From Rugalucina vietnamica (Eukaryota > Mollusca > Bivalvia > Lucinida > Lucinidae), in contig OZ024880.1 in the NCBI GenBank assembly GCA_964017185.1, forward strand, positions 41,134,329 to 41,198,328: a stretch of 64,000 nt of DNA, given 5' to 3'. This document shows, one piece after another, positions 58,401 through 64,000 of this stretch; the first letter of the stretch is position 1; each line of letters opens with the position of its first letter. Under the pieces are notes generated by a model, which was not told the origin of the DNA, ran no database searches, and saw nothing but the letters and a program-made list of their open reading frames with translations. Made by a program: the position numbers and the translations under genes.

Positions 58401-61400
58401 ATGAGCACTGACCTTTTGTGGGATAAAAAAGGCGTGCTTGGTGGTTTTAACATGCAAGTTAATTTTCCAGCCATGTTTGGACGGTGCCACCTTTCCTTTG
58501 GTATTTTAGCCAGCACTATGACGAGTTGACGTGTCCTGCAGCAAGATAACACTGCACGGTACCCAAGTTGCATCAGGATAACATGTCCATGTAAAACATA
58601 CTCCCTTATACATGTACCCCACTTTTATATAGCAAAACTGGGGTATGCAGGGGTATACCTATTTTTTTTCTTATTTTTGCTCCATAACATCGATTGTAGG
58701 TACTCGTTGGAACCGCCTCGCGAGGCGGTTCTAACGTGTACCCACAATCTATGTTTTGAGGAAAAATAAAAATAAAAAAATCAATAGAAAATTTAATTCT
58801 TACAACTTAGGAAAAATCAGGGCCCAGTTGTTCAAAACTAACGACGTCGTTAGTTAACGTTTCGTTAAAATTTCAAACATTAATATTACAAATACACTGT
58901 TATTTTTTGTTGAAAAAATGTGAGAATCCTTTGCAAAGGATTCTCACATTTTTTCAACAAAAAATAACAGTGTATTTGTTACTTTAGCTGATATTTGCTT
59001 AACAAATTTATGTCTTAACGATATCGTTAAGCTAACGATGCTTTGAACAACTGGGTCCAGAATATTACACGGGTGTGTTTTCGTAATGGTGTTCCAACGC
59101 AAGACCTCTCGATTCAGAGTCATGACATTCTACACTCCTGGACCATCGTGTATTCCTAAAACAAATTGTTATGCTCCATAAAATGAGTGTTATTATAAAT
59201 GCAGTTTAATGCAATGGGTAAAGAGAGGGGTATGGGGGTAAAGAGTGTGGTATATGTATATTTCTTGTCAAAAAGGGCTATCATTCTTAACGCGTTTTCT
59301 TCATTATAATTATTATTACTTGCTTAGAAAATCATGCTGAGAAAAAATAAGCTTTTTTTTTTTAACTAATGCCAACCATTGATAGGCAATGTCCCGTTAT
59401 TGTCCCCGCGATTATTGTCCACCACCTCCCATCATACCCACTCACCCTCTCGATTTCTCAAGACTTGATATTGGTGGAAATACATTTTAAGCCCTATGTA
59501 TGGAGTAACGGTGAGCTAAGTATGACGATATGAGCCTGTGCGTGACAAAACCAACAATTTGAGTTTCCGACCAGGTCCGACACAAACCAGGCTGAACAGT
59601 CATAGCATAAAGCTAGAAGTTTAAAAATGTAGATATAATAAAAATAAAACAGATCCTTTATGAGCCGTGAGCATATTTTCGAGAAAGGTGATGGGCCACA
59701 CCGCGGTTTCGGCTATTCAAGCCTCGTCAGTGACCCTTTAGATTTGGCAACATGGAGCCAAAGAGAGTTACAATAATTTTTCAACTTTCAGCAGGCTAGT
59801 CGATACAAAGACTAGTATAATAAGAATTGGGACAAATATATTGAACGTTGGTTAGGATATGAATCTAAACCGATAATTCTGATTTCTCAAAATATCCTCT
59901 CTGATCTCAAAGGACCAAAAGGAAAATATAATCTGTATATAAGTAGAAGAGAAATAGTACTATCGTTGTGGTGAAAACAAAGGTGTTGATCAGCTTCGCA
60001 GTTACTGTGAAGCTGATCTGTACCTTTGTTTTCGTCTATGCAGATTGTTGGTCTTATGCAGTGGCTCATATACACATACACTGAAAAAAAGTTATAAGAG
60101 GCCACCTCATATTTTTTCTTCTAGTTCAGAAAGTAAAATACGATCAATTAAAATTCATGATCATATGAATAAACCAATGTCTAACAGTGGCTCTGTGAGT
60201 TTCTGCATTCCAAAATGCGTGATACTTCTCACACAGACGAAGCATGTGTAAAGGTACCCTATTTCAAAAAGTCACACTTTATTAACATCAAATTAAATGT
60301 CATATTATGACGTTGTGCTTTTACATTTTAATTTATTTGAAAGTGCTACTGACTGCCATGATGCAAGATAAAATTAAGTCAAAAGTGTTGCTGCAATAAG
60401 AATCTTCGTTTCTGTTTTGTACATGCAAGAAGACAACAACCTGAATAACAGGAATTTAGCTTTTGTATGCAAGTTGCATACCAACTTTGTTCTTCTCCAG
60501 TTGCATTATTATCAGCAGCACGGCATTGAAATTTTCAGCGATTATTTAGGTCAAATACTAGACTCTGATAAACTTTGAAAATTAAAAAAAAATCGTCCAC
60601 AAATATTGTTATTTTGTTCGTTAAAAATTGGCATTGAAACCGGAAGTGTGCGGCAGCCTTGACCTGTTGGTCCTCGAAAATGGTCTAAAACGGTTCAGTC
60701 GAGTTATATCTCTCATTTCCAGGCCTCATCAAGTGAATTTAACAGGGGTCAACATGTTTAAGAGGCACATTTATGAATTTTCCAAAACATCTCAAAATTG
60801 GCGATTTTTAAAAATGCATAAAAATTCTACCAGTAGAGTAAATTCGAATGTTTGATGTTTTTCCGAGCCGTAACGACCCCTTTGATGACACCCGTTGCTA
60901 ATTTCAATAAATGGTGTGCTGTATCCAATTTTTTATTTAAAAACATTGATTTTTGCATTTTTACTCCAAAAACGCCTTTAGTAAAAGAAAATTATTTCTT
61001 AACACTTTGGAACTTTACTTACTTGAAAGACACATCTTTTGGCAAAAAATCGTGCAATTTTGAACATGGCTTAGAAACAAAAAATGAGTTTGAAAAGTGG
61101 CCTCTTATAACTTTTTTTTTTCAGTGTAGTGCCACGTGTTTCCTGGACAAGTATATAATTCTCACTCACCTGGCTACATCCTGTGATTAAGCTGACTCCA
61201 CCGCTGGTAGAGACCGTGTAGTTTCACGTGTTTCCTAGACATGTATTTCATTCTCACTCACCTGGCTACATCCTGTGATTAAGCTGACTCCGCCGCTGGT
61301 AGAGACCGTGTAGTTTAACGTGTTTCCTAGACAAGTATATAATTCTAACTCACCTGGCTACATCCTGTGATTAAGCTGACTCCACCGCTGGTAGAGACCG

Positions 61401-61499
61401 TGCATTTTACAGCAGAGGACGAGCCCTCGTCCTGGACGGCGAAACAGTGGGAGTAGGAGAGTGGGTGAGTCACTTCGACTGTACCATTTGGATAACATG
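55377..61499 (-). CDS. ZP-domain membrane protein, last seven exons (5' part outside window)
   Basis: Seven exons join in phase to 288 visible residues and a stop: 61499-61354, 58355-58210, 57704-57568, 56630-56546, 56325-56151, 55911-55791 and 55435-55377. All introns are GT..AG. Residues 98-229 fit a ZP-C subdomain: GAEIYWTIDIP, CWAYSG (Cys151), LVLDGC (Cys172), FKFYNSDDVFFKCTVKLC (Cys215, Cys220), ACDISC (Cys227, Cys231). KKRSVR at 234-239 is a furin-type cleavage site, and residues 272-288 (WLFNAMAVMFFYTFWW) form a C-terminal membrane anchor. This is the order known for ZP proteins, which polymerise outside the cell after cleavage. Exons 1 and 2 here probably hold part of ZP-N. Function could be egg coat, shell or epithelial matrix; the sequence cannot say which. 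It converges with Lox5, 6.2 kb away. Confidence 0.9.
55791..55911 (-). CDS. ZP gene exon with furin-type site
   Basis: Begins SCGVKKRSVRALAPHG after TACTTTCAG and ends at ATT G|GTAAGT. Carries the last ZP cysteine, the dibasic cleavage site and a hydrophobic VIHIVPIQ stretch that may be the external hydrophobic patch. Confidence 0.88.
56151..56325 (-). CDS. ZP gene exon, core of ZP-C
   Basis: 58 codons from CSQDSDILG to STACDI, acceptor TTATTACAG and donor GTGAGT. Contains the VFKFYNSDDVFFKCTVKLC signature. Confidence 0.93.
56546..56630 (-). CDS. ZP gene exon with CWA motif
   Basis: 85 bases between TCTTTTCCAG and GTAGGT. Encodes DYSASPTCWAYSGTSASG and KQLVLDG. Phase fits both neighbours. 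Confidence 0.9.
57279..57498 (+). mobile_element. F1 MITE in ZP intron, ATAT duplication
   Basis: GAACCGCTACGCGAGAAAAC to CACGAAGCGGCTC, flanked by ATAT on both sides (57275-57278, 57499-57502). A 20-bp stretch (ATTATACTATCCGTGTAGCC) is duplicated in tandem inside, and the central stem is partly deleted. Confidence 0.88.
57568..57704 (-). CDS. ZP gene exon, ZP linker to ZP-C start
   Basis: 137 bases between AAAATTCAG and GTAAGA. Encodes LEVTTQDAVTPSFAIS.. and GAEIYWTIDIP. Confidence 0.88.
57835..58069 (+). mobile_element. F1 MITE in ZP intron, AAAT duplication
   Basis: GAGCCGCGACGCGAGAAAAC to GTTTTCTCGCGTCGCGGCTC (written with CCG before it): long terminal inverted repeats of more than 20 bp. 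AAAT on both sides (57831-57834, 58070-58073). Best preserved ends in the window. Confidence 0.93.
58210..58355 (-). CDS. ZP gene exon, ZP-N region
   Basis: 146 bases between CTACTTGCAG and GTAAGT. Encodes DNTIVAFFSQRSGSVETF.. and YEIECADIADSG. The open frame extends upstream into the intron but loses protein character before the acceptor. Confidence 0.87.
58571..59088 (+). mobile_element. F2 MITE in ZP intron, split by another MITE
   Basis: CATCAGGATAACATGTCC at 58571 and GTTTTCGTAATG at 59077-59088 are the two F2 ends. The central palindrome (GAACCGCCTC-GCGAGGCGGTTC) is at about 58711-58732. A 239-bp element separates GAAAAATCA from AGAATATTACACGGG. Confidence 0.88.
58820..59058. mobile_element. 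MITE with GGGCCCAGTTGTTCAAA ends and a 92-bp perfect palindrome
   Basis: GGGCCCAGTTGTTCAAA at the left and TTTGAACAACTGGGTCC at the right are inverted repeats (one mismatch). Inside, 58888-58979 is a perfect palindrome of 92 bp with no spacer, centred between 58933 and 58934. Further out lie AACGACGTCGTTAG and TTAACGATATCGTTAA, also palindromic. It is nested in an F2 MITE. Confidence 0.93.
59532..60067 (+). mobile_element. F1 MITE in ZP intron, ATAT duplication, interrupted
   Basis: GAGCCTGTGCG at the left, CAGTGGCTC at the right, ATAT on both sides (59528-59531, 60068-60071). About 300 bp of foreign sequence (about 59632-59935, containing GGTTTCGGCTATTCAAGCCT) separates the halves. Confidence 0.85.
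60079..61126. mobile_element. TA-flanked non-autonomous Tc1/mariner-like element, 1,048 bp
   Basis: CACTGAAAAAAAGTTATAAG.. at the left and its complement at the right form terminal inverted repeats of about 28 bp, ending GAGGCCAC/GTGGCCTC. TA lies on both sides (60077-60078, 61127-61128). Two short frames inside (60628-61190) do not resemble transposase. It lies 11 bp beyond an F1 MITE. Confidence 0.87.
61133..61404 (-). repeat. 92-bp tandem triplication of an exon 3' end and donor
   Basis: Units start at 61133, 61225 and 61317. Each has the minus-strand exon end ..LITGCSQ followed by the donor GTGAGT (exon ends at 61170, 61262 and 61354), plus about 30 bp of intron. Only the last unit is joined to the full exon. 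The copies differ at a handful of bases. Confidence 0.92.
61354..61499 (-). CDS. ZP gene, most upstream exon visible
   Basis: 146 bases between TTTAATTCCAG and GTGAGT. Encodes CYPNGTVEVTHPLSYSHC.. and VSTSGGVSLITGCSQ with four cysteines. Its 3' end and donor are repeated twice more downstream (61133-61316). The first two bases complete a codon from an exon outside the window or hidden beyond the A3 array. Confidence 0.82.
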
Positions 61500-61523
61500 C
61501 TGGAATTAAAGACTATATAATTA

Positions 61524-63480
61524 GCTCACCTGAGCCGAAGACTCACAGGTGAGCTTATAGTATACCCATGCTCCGTCGTCCGTCCGTCGTCCGTCGTTCA
61601 CAATTTCAAAGATCTTCTCCTCTGAAACCGCTTGGCCAATCAAAGCCAAACTTCATGTGGAGCATCCTTAGGAAGGGGGAACGAAAGTTTATATAAATGG
61701 TCCTGGTCACATGACCAAGATGGCCGCCATGGCTATAAATAGCAAAACCCTTTAAAACTCTTCTCCAGAACCAGTGGGCCGATTTCCACGAAACTTGGTA
61801 TGTAGCATCAGGGACTTGGGCCCATCATAGTTTATATAAATCATGACCCTAGGATGACCTTGACCTATTTTACGGCAAGGTCAACTTAGGTCGCCAATGC
61901 ATTTGAATGGGAAAAAATGGTAAAATGCTATTTAATGGGTAAAACTTACTGGGAATATGCAAATGGACAGAAGATTAATGTTAATGGAAAATTTTAGCCC
62001 CTGGGGGGTTGTCTGCCCCTGCCCCGGGGCTATATACATGTATATTTCCATAATAATGAAACATCTTCTCCCCTGAAACCGCTTGGCCAATCAAAGCCAA
62101 ACTTCATATGGAGCATCCTTGGGAAGGGGGAAAGAAAGTTTATATAAATAGTCAAGGTCACATTACCAAGATGGCCGCCATGACTATAAATAGAAAAAAA
62201 AAATAAAAATCTTCTCCAGAACCAGAAGGCCAATGATTTTGAAACTTGGTGTGAAGCATCAGTGACTGGAGCTCTACAAAGCTTATATAAATCATAACCC
62301 TGGGATGACCTTGACCTATTTTACGGCAAGGTCAACATAGGTCGCTCATGCATTTGAATGGGGAAAAGTGTTTTAATGTCATTTGTAGGGAAAAACTTGC
62401 AGGAAATGGGCAAATGGACTTAAGATTGATGATTCTGAAAAAATTTGCACCCCAGGGGTCTGTCTGCCCCCACCCCGTGGCAATATACATGTATATTACA
62501 GTGATATTCAAAGAGCTTCTTCTCTGAAACTGCTTGGCCAATCAAAGCCAAACTTTATGAGGAGCATTGTTAGGAAGTGGGATTGAAAGTATATATAAAT
62601 GGTCAAGGTCACATGACCAAGATGGCCGCCATAGCTATAAATAGAAAAAACCTTTAAAAATCTTCTCCAGAACCAGAAGGTCAATGATTTTGAAACTTGG
62701 TGTGAAGCATCAGTGACTGGAGCTCTACAAAGTTTATATAAATCATGACCCTGGGATGACCTTGACCTATTTTACGGCAAGGTCAACATAGGCCGCTCAT
62801 GCATTTGAATGGGAAAAAGTGTTAAAATGTCATTTGTAGGGAAAAACTTGCAGGAAATGGGCAAATGGACTTAAGATTGATGATTCTGAAAAAATTTGGA
62901 CCCCAGGGGTCTGTCTGCCCCCACCCCGGGGCAATATACATGTATATTACAGTGATATTCAAAGATCTTCTTTTCAGAAACCGCTTGGCCAATCAAAGCC
63001 AAACTTCATGAGGAGCATTGTTAGGAAGTGGGAATAAAAGTATGTATAAATGGTAAAGGTCACATGACCAAGATGACTGCCATGGCTATAAATAGCAAAA
63101 ACCTTTAAAAATCTTCTTCTCCAGAACCAGAAGGCCTATGATTTTGAAACTTGGCATGAAGCGTCAGGCAATAAAGCTCTACAAAGTTTATATAAATCAT
63201 GGCCCTTGGATGATCTTGACCTATTTTACGGCAAGGTCAACATAGGTCGCCCATGCATTTGAATGGGGAAAATTGTTAAAATGTCATTTGAAGGGCAAAA
63301 TTTGCAGTAAATTGGCAAATGGACTGAGGTTTTATGTTTTCAAAAAGAAATTGACTCCAGGGGTTGCTCTGACCCGGCCATGGGGTTATATACATGTACA
63401 TTACCATTCTAGTCAAACAAGTTTATTGGTATATATCTCGGGGTTTCAGGTGAGCGTTTACAGGACCATTGGTCCTCTGG
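61524..63480 (-). mobile_element. Array element A3 in the ZP gene intron
   Basis: Minus copy of the A family. The GCTCACCTGAGCC hairpin end is at 61524 with flank TTA (the complement of TAA), and GGACCATTGGTCCTCTGG ends at 63480. Four monomers of about 450 bp start near 61600, 62060, 62510 and 62960. TGACCTTGACCT lies at 61855, 62306 and 62757 and is mutated at about 63208. Monomers also carry a GGGGTCTGTCTGCCCC block that A1 and A2 lack, so this is a distinct subfamily. Confidence 0.87.
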
Positions 63481-63493
63481 TTTTTAGTTATAC

Positions 63494-63686
63494 GATCAGG
63501 AAAACATGTCCATGAAATGAATACCCCCCTTGATCGTTTAATGCAATGGGGAAAGAGAGGGGTATATAGTAAACTTGGTTATACAGGGGTCCACCTATTT
63601 CTCTAATTTTTACTCCAAAACATAGATTGTGGGTACTCGTTAGAACCGCCTAAAAATCTATATTAAATGGGCAAGTTTTCGTAATG
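63494..63686 (+). mobile_element. F2 MITE, right arm of palindrome missing
   Basis: GATCAGGAAAACATGTCC to GGGCAAGTTTTCGTAATG. GTTAGAACCGCC is followed directly by TAAAAATCTATATTAAATGG. It adjoins the A3 array element. Confidence 0.83.
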
Positions 63687-64000
63687 CTCCGAGCCATTAT
63701 TGGATGTACTGAAGTTTGTAAAATCGTTAGTATACTTAAAATTTCACCCATTAAAATCCATGATGAAGCTTAAGACCCAGGCAGTCTGTTACTAAACTTT
63801 CTTCTCTAAAAGAGCATGGTATACGTCATTTTTATCTGGATGCTTTGGGCTAATAGAAGCTCTGCCTATGATGAATTTATTGTTGAGAAATGGTTCGAGA
63901 CCTGACAATGTATAATTGAGGTAACGGAGACTATACATGTAGAAGGTCGAGGCGACATGCTACATGTATAAATTGCTACTGGCTAAATTCTATCTACTAA
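63687..64000. other. No recognisable feature
   Basis: No exon with a good acceptor and donor, and no known repeat. Presumably intron of the ZP gene. Confidence 0.4.

Overview
The window looks like animal nuclear DNA, most likely from a bivalve mollusc. It is AT-rich, has introns with GT..AG borders, carries a lophotrochozoan-type Hox gene of the Lox5 class, and is full of short non-autonomous DNA transposons and SINEs. 'Bivalve' is an inference from the Lox5 signature plus the repeat types, not a species call. I saw no LTR element, endogenous virus, CRISPR array or bacterial-type operon.

Layout. (1) 1-4300: a decayed copy of a multi-copy gene family of unknown function, split by a dispersed repeat, then three short mobile elements. 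(2) About 4310-22408: two diverged tandem copies (D1, D2) of one segment. Each holds a tRNA-Cys(GCA) locus and a relic exon with a ubiquitin-protease-like Cys box. The copies took different insertions, so each supplies empty sites for the other. That fixes the ends of several elements to within a few bases: a 2.1-kb array element with TAA flanks, a 930-bp TTAA element, a nested pair at 13.3-14.5 kb, and a 226-bp MITE. (3) 21.0-28 kb: a ~165-bp tandem repeat in opposite orientations on either side of transposase/protease relics, broken up by SINEs. (4) 28.4-36 kb: Lox5 upstream flank with a 1.1-kb TA-flanked element and SINEs. (5) 36,216-49,128: Lox5 on +, two coding exons and a 12-kb intron, followed by a polyadenylation signal. 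(6) 49.7-54.6 kb: nested mobile elements. (7) 55,377-61,499: the last seven exons of a membrane-anchored zona pellucida (ZP) domain protein on -, tail to tail with Lox5. Its introns carry many MITEs and a third array element. Its 5' exons lie beyond the window.

How the parts relate. Lox5 is a homeodomain transcription factor of the central Hox class. The ZP protein would be an extracellular, filament-forming, furin-processed coat or apical-matrix protein. Nothing in the sequence links the two functionally apart from adjacency. The rest is mostly a record of repeat activity: at least seven copies of a 235-bp MITE with AWWT duplications, ten copies of a palindrome-centred MITE, three arrays of ~450-465-bp monomers rich in AGGTCA-type motifs, and a perfect 92-bp palindrome. 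Copy counts and boundaries were read by eye.
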